5,913 nt of DNA from assembly GCA_004551865.1 (NCBI GenBank), contig SFPR01000074.1, positions 1 through 5,913 on the forward strand, given 5' to 3'. The notes below the pieces were generated by a model, which was not told the DNA's origin, ran no database searches, and was given only the letters and a program-made list of their open reading frames with translations. Position 1 is the stretch's first letter, and each line of letters opens with the position of its first letter. The position numbers and the translations under genes were made by a program. Below are positions 1 to 5,402 of the stretch, in pieces. Source of the DNA: Bacteroidales bacterium (GTDB taxonomy: Bacteria; Bacteroidota; Bacteroidia; Bacteroidales; P3).

Positions 1-67
1 CATCAAAAACTTTGCAAAAATCATCAGCAACACAGAAAATTTCAGTAACTTTGTCCTCGGTAATCAT
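1..67 (-). CDS. IS transposase, N-terminal fragment (IS982-family-like), runs off the left edge
   Basis: Read on the minus strand, an ATG at 67-65 opens a frame that stays open to the window edge. Its first residues are MITEDKVTEIFCVADDFCKV. I recognise this N-terminus (KVTEIFC followed by ADDFCK) from IS982-family DDE transposases common in Bacteroidales, which are about 290-300 residues long; only 22 residues lie here. The protein would catalyse transposition of its own element. A Bacteroidetes-type promoter lies upstream on the same strand at 106-137, followed by an A-rich leader on the mRNA. No SD sequence is visible before the ATG. The call rests on a short stretch compared from memory, so transposase is likely and the exact family less certain. 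Whether the element is intact cannot be judged from this window. Confidence 0.8.
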   Translation of the reverse strand, partial: MITEDKVTEIFCVADDFCKVFD

Positions 68-134
68 AGCGAAATTCTTTTGTTTTATTGTTTTTTTTTT
101 CACTACAAAGTTACGAAGAATTTCGCTGATTACC
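59..134. repeat. Imperfect inverted repeat spanning the transposase start and promoter
   Basis: The 21-nt left arm at 59-79 is the reverse complement of the 19-nt right arm at 116-134 (AAGAATTTCGCTGATTACC), except for two bases (AT) absent from the right arm. The left arm contains the transposase ATG and its first codons; the right arm lies between the -33 and -7 elements of the transposase promoter. The arms are 36 nt apart. It could be a subterminal transposase-binding site or a fold-back duplication. Confidence 0.7.
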
Positions 135-137
135 AAA
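106..137 (-). promoter_or_regulatory. Bacteroidetes-type promoter of the IS transposase
   Basis: On the minus strand there is TTTG (complement of 134-137), a 20-nt spacer, then TAACTTTG (complement of 106-113), a full match to TAnnTTTG. Transcription would start near position 99, about 30 nt before the transposase ATG, giving a leader copied from the long T-run at 90-100 and thus A-rich. Confidence 0.65.
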
Positions 138-188
138 TTTTCAATGAGTTATATTTCATCGAACTCACGTTAAATAAGACAGAAAGCC

Positions 189-1232
189 ATGATAACTTGC
201 GATGATGCGATAATTGAGAAGATGATTCTTCACAAAGTAGGAAACAAAGTGAACAACGAACCACTCAAACTTTCACAGTCAGAATTTGCATTACACGGAG
301 AAATAAGCAACATTTTGATAAAGTACTTCACAAACGGATTTCGCTCTCCGATTACCTATCGTTTGGCAGGAGAGAGCGGCATAGAAGGTAACCGAGTGGG
401 CAAGGCAGCAAAAGCCATATTTGAAGACCATGGGGAATTATACTCTCAGAGCGTGGAGATTGCAAAGTATCTTTACGAGGTTTCGGAACATCCGAATATC
501 AAATCGGGAGAATTGTATGTTGTGTTGCTAAATTGTTGCTTTGTTGAGGGAGAAACGGTTGATGCTTTGGGAATTTTTAAGTCCGAAAACAGAGAAACTT
601 ATCTTAAAGTCTTTCCCAAAGAGGAGGGCTTTGATATCGAAAGCGACAGTGGTATCAATATCAATAAATTGGACAAAGGTTGCATAATATATAACAAGGA
701 ATCTGAGGAGGGATTTGTCGCACAAGTTGTAGATATGTCGAATAGAGGCAATGAAGCAGCTTTTTGGACAGATAACTTCCTTGGTTTGGAACAAAGACAA
801 GACGCCTACTTCAATACACAGCACACGATAGAAATGTGCAAAGGCTTTGTTGCGGACTACCTTCCGAAGGAATATGAAATGAACAAAGCAGACCAGGCGG
901 ACTTTCTTGCCAAGACGGCAGAGTTTATGAAAGAATACAATCAATTTGACATCGACAGATTTGGAGATGAGGTCATGGAAGACGAAGGATTGAAGCAATC
1001 GTTCAAAGATTACAAACAACAATATGAACGGGACTTTAATATAGACTTGGCAGACAACTTTACGCTTGACGAAGCCGCTTTCCGAAAAGGCAAACGACAC
1101 TTTCGCTCTATTTTGAAGTTAGATAAAAATTTCACAATCTACATTCACGGAGCAAGAAACCTTGTAGAACAAGGCGAAGACGGAGAAACAGGCAAGAAAT
1201 ATTACAAATTTTTGTACGACAACGAAGCATAA
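189..1232 (+). CDS. Nucleoid-associated protein, YejK/NdpA family
   Basis: The 347-residue product resembles the 37-kDa nucleoid-associated protein family (E. coli YejK/NdpA, about 335 residues), cytosolic proteins found with the nucleoid whose biochemical role is poorly defined. Seen in the sequence: an N-terminal IIEKMILHKVGNK segment (residues 8-20), a central GELYVVLLNCCF strand (107-118) followed by an LGIFKSEN strand, and the family-typical AAFWTDNFLGL segment (190-200) followed by a helical part ending in GFVADYLP (219-226). The C-terminal third is rich in charged residues. No signal peptide or membrane segment is seen. The ATG at 189 gives a normal family N-terminus; no SD sequence precedes it. 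The gene stands alone between an insertion sequence and enolase, so context says little about its role. The family call comes from recognised motifs, not a search. Confidence 0.82.
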   Translation: MITCDDAIIEKMILHKVGNKVNNEPLKLSQSEFALHGEISNILIKYFTNGFRSPITYRLAGESGIEGNRVGKAAKAIFEDHGELYSQSVEIAKYLYEVSEHPNIKSGELYVVLLNCCFVEGETVDALGIFKSENRETYLKVFPKEEGFDIESDSGININKLDKGCIIYNKESEEGFVAQVVDMSNRGNEAAFWTDNFLGLEQRQDAYFNTQHTIEMCKGFVADYLPKEYEMNKADQADFLAKTAEFMKEYNQFDIDRFGDEVMEDEGLKQSFKDYKQQYERDFNIDLADNFTLDEAAFRKGKRHFRSILKLDKNFTIYIHGARNLVEQGEDGETGKKYYKFLYDNEA

Positions 1233-1314
1233 AGCCGACAAAAACTCAAAAATGAACAAACCGATGGTCGTTATGTTGTTTTTGAAAGGCGTTTTTTTCT
1301 GATTGTAACAGCAA

Positions 1315-1338
1315 TTTGAGAAAAAATGGCTATCTTTG
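1315..1338 (+). promoter_or_regulatory. Promoter of eno (strong -7, poor -33)
   Basis: TATCTTTG at 1331-1338 matches the Bacteroidetes -7 consensus TAnnTTTG exactly, 43 nt before the enolase ATG. A -33 box at normal spacing is not evident: TTTG at 1315-1318 is too close (12-nt spacer), and TTG at 1303-1305 is somewhat far (25 nt). Confidence 0.65.
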
Positions 1339-1368
1339 CAGTCGATTTATAATAGGAACTAAAAAACA

Positions 1369-1374
1369 AAGGAG
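1369..1374 (+). promoter_or_regulatory. Shine-Dalgarno sequence of eno
   Basis: AAGGAG lies 6 nt before the ATG at 1381. This is six contiguous bases complementary to the 16S rRNA tail, notable in a phylum where most genes lack an SD. It fixes the start codon. Confidence 0.75.
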
Positions 1375-1380
1375 AGAATT

Positions 1381-2670
1381 ATGTCTCAGATTATAGGAAT
1401 TCATTCAAGACAAATCCTCGATTCAAGAGGAAATCCTACAGTAGAAGTTGAAGTTTATACAGAAGCAGGAGCATTCGGAAGAGCAGCAGTACCTTCGGGA
1501 GCATCAACAGGTGTTCACGAGGCTTGCGAGTTAAGAGACGGAGACAAGAACTACTTTTTGGGAAAAGGAGTTTTGCAGGCAGTGAAAAATGTAAACACTG
1601 TTTTGGCAGAAGAGTTGGTTGGAATGCAAGTTACAGAGCAAGGAGCCATTGATGCCAAAATGATAGAAATTGACGGTACGGAGAACAAGGGAAAGATAGG
1701 AGCCAATGCCATTTTGGGCGTTTCTTTGGCTTGTGCCAAAGCAGCTGCAATGGAAACAGGACAAGAGCTTTTCAGATATGTGGGAGGAGTTAATGCAAAC
1801 ACCCTTCCGATACCGATGATGAACATATTAAACGGAGGTTCTCATGCAGATAACAGTATAGACTTCCAAGAATTTATGGTGATGCCGGTTGGTGCAGAGT
1901 GCTTTTCGCAGGCTTTGCAAATGGGAGCGGAAGTATTCCACAATTTGAAGAGCGTTTTGAAATCAAAAGGCTACTCTACAAACGTCGGAGACGAAGGAGG
2001 ATTTGCTCCAAACCTCGGATCAAATGAAGAAGCAATCGAAGTAATATTGACAGCAATCGAAAAAGCAGGATACAAACCCGGAAAAGATGTTTATATCGCT
2101 CTTGACCCAGCATCAAGCGAGTATTATATCCCGGAAGAAAACGTATATCATTTGCACAAATCGACAGGAGACAAACTTACTCCGGAACAAATGGTTGCTT
2201 ATTGGAAAGAATGGGTGAACAAATACCCTATCATCTCGATTGAAGACGCAATGGCAGAAGACGATTGGACAGGTTGGAAAGCCTTGACCGAACAGTTGGG
2301 TCAAAAAATCCAATTGGTGGGAGATGATTTGTTTGTTACCAACCCCGCACGTTTGAGAATGGGTATAGAAAAAGACGTTGCAAACTCTATTTTGGTCAAA
2401 GTAAACCAAATAGGTTCGCTCACCGAAACAATCAACGCCGTAAACCTTGCGTACAGAAACGGATATACAGCAGTGATGAGCCACCGCAGCGGCGAAACAG
2501 AAGACACTACCATTGCAGACTTGGCAGTAGCTTTGAACACAGGACAAATCAAAACAGGTTCTGCATCAAGAACTGACCGCATTTGCAAATATAACCAACT
2601 ATTGAGAATAGAAGAAATGTTGGGCGACCAAGCCGTTTATTTGGGAAGTAATTTCAAGTTTGCGAGATAA
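1381..2670 (+). CDS. eno: Enolase (phosphopyruvate hydratase)
   Basis: Converts 2-phosphoglycerate to phosphoenolpyruvate in glycolysis (and the reverse in gluconeogenesis); a cytosolic, Mg-dependent enzyme. The product is 429 residues, the normal bacterial length. The N-terminal capping domain carries the substrate-closing loop SGAST (39-43). The C-terminal barrel carries the expected residues: His155 in GGSHADNS, Glu164 and Glu205 (NVGDEGGF), Mg ligands Asp242, Glu288 (SIEDA) and Asp315 (GDDLF), the catalytic base Lys340 inside the enolase signature ILVKVNQIGSLTET (337-350), SHRSGETED (367-375) and Lys391. Residue roles are assigned by analogy to E. coli enolase. All key residues are present and there is no frameshift, so it should be active. 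It has its own promoter and SD, no clear terminator follows, and the next gene rpmB has a separate promoter. Confidence 0.98.
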   Translation: MSQIIGIHSRQILDSRGNPTVEVEVYTEAGAFGRAAVPSGASTGVHEACELRDGDKNYFLGKGVLQAVKNVNTVLAEELVGMQVTEQGAIDAKMIEIDGTENKGKIGANAILGVSLACAKAAAMETGQELFRYVGGVNANTLPIPMMNILNGGSHADNSIDFQEFMVMPVGAECFSQALQMGAEVFHNLKSVLKSKGYSTNVGDEGGFAPNLGSNEEAIEVILTAIEKAGYKPGKDVYIALDPASSEYYIPEENVYHLHKSTGDKLTPEQMVAYWKEWVNKYPIISIEDAMAEDDWTGWKALTEQLGQKIQLVGDDLFVTNPARLRMGIEKDVANSILVKVNQIGSLTETINAVNLAYRNGYTAVMSHRSGETEDTTIADLAVALNTGQIKTGSASRTDRICKYNQLLRIEEMLGDQAVYLGSNFKFAR

Positions 2671-2708
2671 TAATTTGCAGCTTCGGAACAAAAAAAACGC
2701 TCAAAAGT

Positions 2709-2739
2709 TTTGTCAATTCAACAGAAATTGCGAACTTTG
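2709..2739 (+). promoter_or_regulatory. Promoter of rpmB
   Basis: TTTG at 2709-2712, a 19-nt spacer and GAACTTTG at 2732-2739 match the Bacteroidetes consensus with one mismatch (G for the first T of the -7 box). The predicted start of transcription is about 40 nt before the rpmB ATG. Confidence 0.65.
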
Positions 2740-2785
2740 CAGCCCGAAAATAGCAAAAAGAATAATAATATAATAAGGTATAGAG

Positions 2786-3025
2786 ATGTCAAAAATTTGT
2801 GAGATTACAGGAAAGAGAGCAATTACAGGAAACAGAGTCTCTCACTCAAACATTAAGACCAAGAGAAGATTCTATCCAAATTTGCAAATGAAGAAGTTCT
2901 ATATTCCTGAGGAAGATATGTGGGTAACTTTGAAAGTATCTGCAGCAGGAATGAGAACAATCAATAAGAAAGGCATAATGGCTTGTCTTAACAATTCTAT
3001 CGAAAAAGGAATTATCAAGTTCTGA
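2786..3025 (+). CDS. rpmB: 50S ribosomal protein bL28
   Basis: A structural protein of the large ribosomal subunit. The 79-residue product has the typical L28 start MSKICEITGKR, the GNRVSHSNIKTKRRFYPNLQ core (15-34) that contacts 23S rRNA, and the VSAAGMRTINKKG segment (51-63). The only cysteines are at positions 5 and 67, so it is the zinc-independent form without CxxC pairs. A modest AAGGT SD sits 6 nt before the ATG. A terminator follows within 25 nt, so it appears to be transcribed alone. In many Bacteroidetes rpmB is followed by rpmG (L33), a small DUF4295 protein and ftsY; none of these follows here. Confidence 0.97.
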   Translation: MSKICEITGKRAITGNRVSHSNIKTKRRFYPNLQMKKFYIPEEDMWVTLKVSAAGMRTINKKGIMACLNNSIEKGIIKF

Positions 3026-3048
3026 TAAATCACATTACAAAGAATAGA

Positions 3049-3083
3049 AACGGGAGTTTGAATTAAACAATCAAGCTCCCGTT
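3049..3083 (+). terminator. Intrinsic terminator after rpmB
   Basis: A 13-bp stem pairs 3049-3061 with 3071-3083 (one G-U pair, at 3057/3075) around a 9-nt loop. The core is CGGGAG with CTCCCG. The T-tract behind it is weak (CTGTTAATTT), and the thioesterase ATG comes only 17 nt after the stem, so some read-through into that gene is plausible. Confidence 0.75.
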
Positions 3084-3099
3084 CTGTTAATTTGGCAAG

Positions 3100-3513
3100 A
3101 TGTACAGCTTTGATACCTATATAAGAGTTGAATATGTCGATACAGACAAAATGGGAGTTGTTCACAATAGCAACTATTTTCGTTATTTTGAACGCGCTCG
3201 CTGTGAGACAATGCGAGATATAGGTGTCAATTATAAAGACATTGAAGCTGCCGGACTGATAATGCCGGTCATTGAACAATATGCAAAGTATATTTCGCCG
3301 GCATATTATGACGATTTATTGATTGTAAGAACAACAATAAGCGATTTTCCAAGTGTGAGAATGCGTTTTGATTATCAAGTTTTGAAACAGCAAAACGGAG
3401 TTGAAAAGCTTTTGTGTCAGGGTTTTAACGTACTTGCTTTCATGAAACCTGGTGGCACAAGACCGCAACCTTGTCCCGAATGGGTGATGGAAAAATTGCA
3501 TAGAGTTTTGTAG
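3100..3513 (+). CDS. Acyl-CoA thioesterase, 4HBT/YbgC-like hotdog fold
   Basis: A 137-residue protein of the 4-hydroxybenzoyl-CoA thioesterase/YbgC group, which hydrolyse acyl-CoA thioesters in the cytoplasm as single-hotdog-domain oligomers; the substrate cannot be told from sequence. The N-terminal motif reads VEYVDTDKMGVVHNSNYFRYFERAR in outline (10-34): DTD at 14-16 holds the expected catalytic aspartate (Asp16), then GVV, NY and FERAR. In place of the usual YH or HH pair after GVV there is His22-Asn23. The C-terminal half (FDYQVL, CQGFNVLAFM) fits the hotdog strands. The ATG lies 17 nt after the rpmB terminator, with no SD and no convincing promoter, so expression may rely on read-through. 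Its last codons overlap the -33 box of the rpsU promoter. Confidence 0.87.
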   Translation: MYSFDTYIRVEYVDTDKMGVVHNSNYFRYFERARCETMRDIGVNYKDIEAAGLIMPVIEQYAKYISPAYYDDLLIVRTTISDFPSVRMRFDYQVLKQQNGVEKLLCQGFNVLAFMKPGGTRPQPCPEWVMEKLHRVL

Positions 3514-3537
3514 GTAAGAAAAAAATGTATATCTTTG
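3507..3537 (+). promoter_or_regulatory. Promoter of rpsU
   Basis: TTTG at 3507-3510, a 19-nt spacer and TATCTTTG at 3530-3537 form a perfect match to the Bacteroidetes promoter consensus. The -33 box lies in the last codons of the thioesterase gene, directly before its stop. Transcription should start near 3544, giving a leader of about 54 nt. Confidence 0.85.
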
Positions 3538-3582
3538 CACTCGCAATTTAAGTTAAACAAATTACTAACAACAAAAAAACAG

Positions 3583-3590
3583 AAAGAGGT
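3583..3590 (+). promoter_or_regulatory. Shine-Dalgarno sequence of rpsU
   Basis: AAAGAGGT matches the full anti-SD complement AAGGAGGT at 7 of 8 positions and lies 7 nt before the ATG at 3598. It decides the start: an in-frame upstream ATG at 3535 would begin before the expected transcript start and add residues foreign to bS21. Confidence 0.75.
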
Positions 3591-3597
3591 ATTAAGT

Positions 3598-3795
3598 ATG
3601 ATTATTGTTCCAATTAAAGAAGGCGAGAACATCGAAAGAGCTCTCAAAAAATTGAAGAGAAAGTTTGAAAAAACAGGTGTGGTGAAAGAGTTGAGAAATC
3701 GACAAAAGTTTACCAAGCCTTCTGTTGTGGCAAGAGATCGTAAGCTGAAAGCAATCTATATCCAGAAGTTGCAGCAGCAAGCAATGGATAAGTAG
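3598..3795 (+). CDS. rpsU: 30S ribosomal protein bS21
   Basis: A small, very basic protein of the 30S platform beside the 3' end of 16S rRNA. The 65-residue product starts MIIVPIKEGENIERALKKLK and continues with the helical KRKFEKTGVVKELRNRQKF core and a basic C-terminal helix (VARDRKLKAIYIQKLQ), the usual form and length for Bacteroidetes. In this phylum bS21 (with bS6 and bS18) is known to help occlude the anti-SD of 16S rRNA, and rpsU itself commonly keeps a strong SD, a proposed feedback loop; the SD here at 3583-3590 fits. It has a consensus promoter and a strong terminator, so it is largely a single-gene unit, with the Xer gene downstream as commonly found in Bacteroidales. Confidence 0.96.
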   Translation: MIIVPIKEGENIERALKKLKRKFEKTGVVKELRNRQKFTKPSVVARDRKLKAIYIQKLQQQAMDK

Positions 3796-3811
3796 TTTTC
3801 GCAAAAAAAAG

Positions 3812-3844
3812 AAGAGGCTTGCAACAACATTGTAAGCCTCTTTT
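3812..3844 (+). terminator. Intrinsic terminator after rpsU
   Basis: An 11-bp stem pairs GAGGCTTGCAA (3814-3824) with TTGTAAGCCTC (3830-3840), with one G-U pair and a 5-nt loop CAACA, followed by TTTT. It is preceded by an A-run (3803-3810), so it may also act on opposing transcripts. It separates rpsU from the Xer gene starting 37 nt after the T-tract. Confidence 0.88.
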
Positions 3845-3880
3845 CGTTATGAGAATATAGAACTTTAAGTTACTATTGAT

Positions 3881-4807
3881 ATGAATGTAGATAAGTTTGT
3901 AGAGTTTTTGAAGAGCGAGAAAAGGTATTCACCTCACACCATATTAGCCTATACTGCAGACATAGCCCAATTTGAAGAATGTTCAAAAAGAGAATGCGGA
4001 GTTACGGACGAGAATGATGTTACAGCTCCAATGATAAGAATTTGGCTTGTTGAATTGAAAGAAAGAGGAGTGTCAAACCGCAGTATAGGACGAAAAGTTG
4101 CAAGTTTGAGAACCTACTTCAACTTTTTGGACAGAGCAGGGCTTATCGAGAATAACCCTATGCTTAAAATTGTTGCTCCAAAGGTAACACGCAAAAATCC
4201 GAGCGTGGTATTGACTGATGAAATGGAGCGAGTGTTGGCAGAGAAACAACAAGATACAAGTTTCATCGGAGTGAGGGATAGTTTGATTTTGGAATTGCTT
4301 TATGCCACAGGTATGAGACAAGCCGAAATGTTGGAAGTTGAGGAAGGCGACATAGACTATGAAGCACAAGAAATACGAATACAAGGCAAGGGAAGAAAAG
4401 AAAGAATAGTTCCTGTCAGCCCTGTGCTTTTGGACAGAATAAGGGAGTATATCGAAAGAAAGCACGCTCTTAATTCCAAAACGCCTAAGCTCTTTGTCAA
4501 TAGAAGATATGAACCGATGAGTAAGAAGCAGCTCTACACCATGGTGTGCAAAGAAATGGAAGCTATAACCTCTTCGGTACAACATTCTCCTCACGTGTTG
4601 AGGCATAGTTTTGCGACAAACACTCTGTCTGAGGGAGCTGATATTTCTTCAATCAAGGAAATGTTGGGACATTCGTCCCTTGCAGCAACGCAAGTTTATA
4701 CCCATACAACTATTGAGGAATTGAAAAAAGCCTATAAGTTGGCACACCCGAGAGCGGACGAAGGATACGAAACTCCAAAGGAAGCAATCGAAAAGAAAGA
4801 AGAGTAG
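3881..4807 (+). CDS. xerC: Tyrosine site-specific recombinase, XerC/XerD type
   Basis: A 308-residue tyrosine recombinase of the family that resolves chromosome dimers at dif. The N-terminal SAM-like DNA-binding domain spans roughly residues 1-95 (FVEFLKSEKRYSPHTILAYT near the start, then GVSNRSIGRKVASLRTYFNF in outline). The catalytic domain has the full active site: Arg146 (YATGMRQAE), Lys170 (GKGRKER), His238 and Arg241 (HVLRH), His264 (LGHSS) and nucleophile Tyr273 (VYTH). The spacing equals that of E. coli XerD (R148, K172, H244, R247, H270, Y279). Thirty-five residues follow the tyrosine, a somewhat long charged tail ending EAIEKKEE. No SD or clear promoter is seen. The place between rpsU and hpf is the usual Bacteroidales location of a housekeeping Xer protein, which argues against a phage or integron integrase. 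XerC versus XerD cannot be decided here. Confidence 0.93.
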   Translation: MNVDKFVEFLKSEKRYSPHTILAYTADIAQFEECSKRECGVTDENDVTAPMIRIWLVELKERGVSNRSIGRKVASLRTYFNFLDRAGLIENNPMLKIVAPKVTRKNPSVVLTDEMERVLAEKQQDTSFIGVRDSLILELLYATGMRQAEMLEVEEGDIDYEAQEIRIQGKGRKERIVPVSPVLLDRIREYIERKHALNSKTPKLFVNRRYEPMSKKQLYTMVCKEMEAITSSVQHSPHVLRHSFATNTLSEGADISSIKEMLGHSSLAATQVYTHTTIEELKKAYKLAHPRADEGYETPKEAIEKKEE

Positions 4808-4895
4808 AAGCAGAGCAGGAATCATTCGTCAGAAAGCAAGATAGTACAAGGGACAAGGCAATAAAACGACATTTTATCTGTATAAACCATAAATA

Positions 4896-4903
4896 AAGGA
4901 GGT
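4896..4903 (+). promoter_or_regulatory. Perfect Shine-Dalgarno sequence of hpf
   Basis: AAGGAGGT is a complete 8-nt complement to the 16S rRNA tail, 5 nt before the hpf ATG at 4909. It is the strongest SD in the window and fixes the start codon. Confidence 0.85.
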
Positions 4904-4908
4904 TAATT

Positions 4909-5199
4909 ATGAAAGTAGTTCTTAATGCAGTGAAGTTCACACCTGACGAGAAGTTACAAAACTTTGTAAACGACAAGGTGGGCAAGATTGAGAGACTTTT
5001 GCCCGAGGCATTGCAGGCAGATGTAAGCCTAAAAGTCGATAAGCCGGAGACGAACAACAACAAGATAGCCGAAATTAGGTTAGTTGTCAGAGGGAAAGAC
5101 TTGTTTGTAACCAAGCAGGCAGACAGCTTTGAAGAAGCAGTGATGTTGTCGATTGACGCTCTGAAAACACAGATAGACAAGTTTAAGGAAAAGAAGTAA
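4909..5199 (+). CDS. hpf: Ribosome hibernation promoting factor, short form (HPF/YfiA family)
   Basis: A 96-residue protein of the HPF/RaiA family, which binds the 30S decoding region of idle ribosomes in stationary phase or starvation and blocks mRNA and tRNA binding. The sequence fits the family beta-alpha-beta-beta-beta-alpha fold: strand MKVVLNAVKF (1-10), helix DEKLQNFVNDKVGKIERLL in outline (13-31), strands ADVSLKVDK, KIAEIRLVVRG and DLFVTKQADS, then helix FEEAVMLSIDALKTQIDKFK (74-93), ending in lysines. It lacks the C-terminal dimerisation domain of long HPF, so it is the short type (E. coli HPF is about 95 residues). It lies 101 nt after the Xer gene with no clear promoter of its own, so co-transcription is likely, and a strong terminator follows. 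In many Bacteroidales tRNA genes and tuf come next; they are absent here. Confidence 0.93.
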   Translation: MKVVLNAVKFTPDEKLQNFVNDKVGKIERLLPEALQADVSLKVDKPETNNNKIAEIRLVVRGKDLFVTKQADSFEEAVMLSIDALKTQIDKFKEKK

Positions 5200-5221
5200 A
5201 CATTGTTTTTCAAGTTTCATA

Positions 5222-5262
5222 CACAAAGGCGGATTTCTTAGTGAAGTCCGCCTATTTTTGTG
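5222..5262 (+). terminator. Intrinsic terminator after hpf
   Basis: AGGCGGATTTC (5227-5237) pairs with GAAGTCCGCCT (5243-5253), an 11-bp stem with one G-U pair and a 5-nt loop, followed by ATTTTT. The flanks CACAA (5222-5226) and TTGTG (5258-5262) extend the symmetry, so it may work in both directions. It ends the rpsU-xer-hpf region. Confidence 0.9.
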
Positions 5263-5402
5263 CTTTCCAAACTTTCAAATAACTGCATTTGGGGTTTAGT
5301 AGAAAGTTGGCCAGAAAACGGATCAGTAGAAAATTAGTGTGGACAAGCGAATAGTTTTGCGATACGGAAGAGGAAGATTTTTGCAAACCAATATACGGCT
5401 TT

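Larger units (their letters stand above)
1..175 (-). mobile_element. One end of an insertion sequence; outer boundary uncertain
   Basis: The transposase start at 67, its promoter at 106-137 and the unusual inverted repeat at 59-134 mark this as the promoter-proximal end of an insertion sequence whose body lies left of the window. The exact terminus cannot be fixed because the other terminal inverted repeat is not visible. It must lie between about 135 and 185, since the next gene starts at 189. The segment at 156-169, read on the minus strand as CGTGAGTTCGATGA, is my best guess for a terminal repeat, from a vague memory of Bacteroidales IS ends only. The right coordinate given here is therefore approximate. 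Confidence 0.55.

Noticed and set aside
46..53. TAACTTTG on the plus strand as an outward promoter of the IS
   Set aside because: No TTTG at a suitable distance upstream (nearest at 11-14, a 31-nt spacer), and the bases are explained as transposase codons read on the minus strand.
528..1100. Long antisense open frame (190 codons, minus strand) inside the nucleoid-protein gene
   Set aside because: The plus-strand protein has clear family motifs. The antisense frame is rich in Phe, Val and Cys without any recognisable domain, as expected for the shadow of an AT-rich gene.
1239..1298. Terminator after the nucleoid-protein gene
   Set aside because: CAAAAAC (1239-1245) and GTTTTTG (1278-1284) can pair, but the loop is 32 nt and the stem is AT-rich; the T-run at 1292-1298 lacks a stable stem just before it.
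2113..2547. Antisense open frame inside enolase
   Set aside because: Enolase is complete and conserved across this span; the antisense product has no motif, promoter or SD.
3087..3094. TTAATTTG as a -7 box for the thioesterase gene
   Set aside because: One mismatch, no -33 TTTG at a usable distance, and transcription would start at about the ATG itself.
3535..3597. Upstream in-frame ATG adding 21 residues to bS21
   Set aside because: It overlaps the -7 box region and precedes the predicted transcript start; the ATG at 3598 has a strong SD and gives the normal bS21 N-terminus.
4073..4606. Antisense open frame inside the Xer recombinase
   Set aside because: It overlaps the catalytic core of a clear tyrosine recombinase and resembles no known protein.
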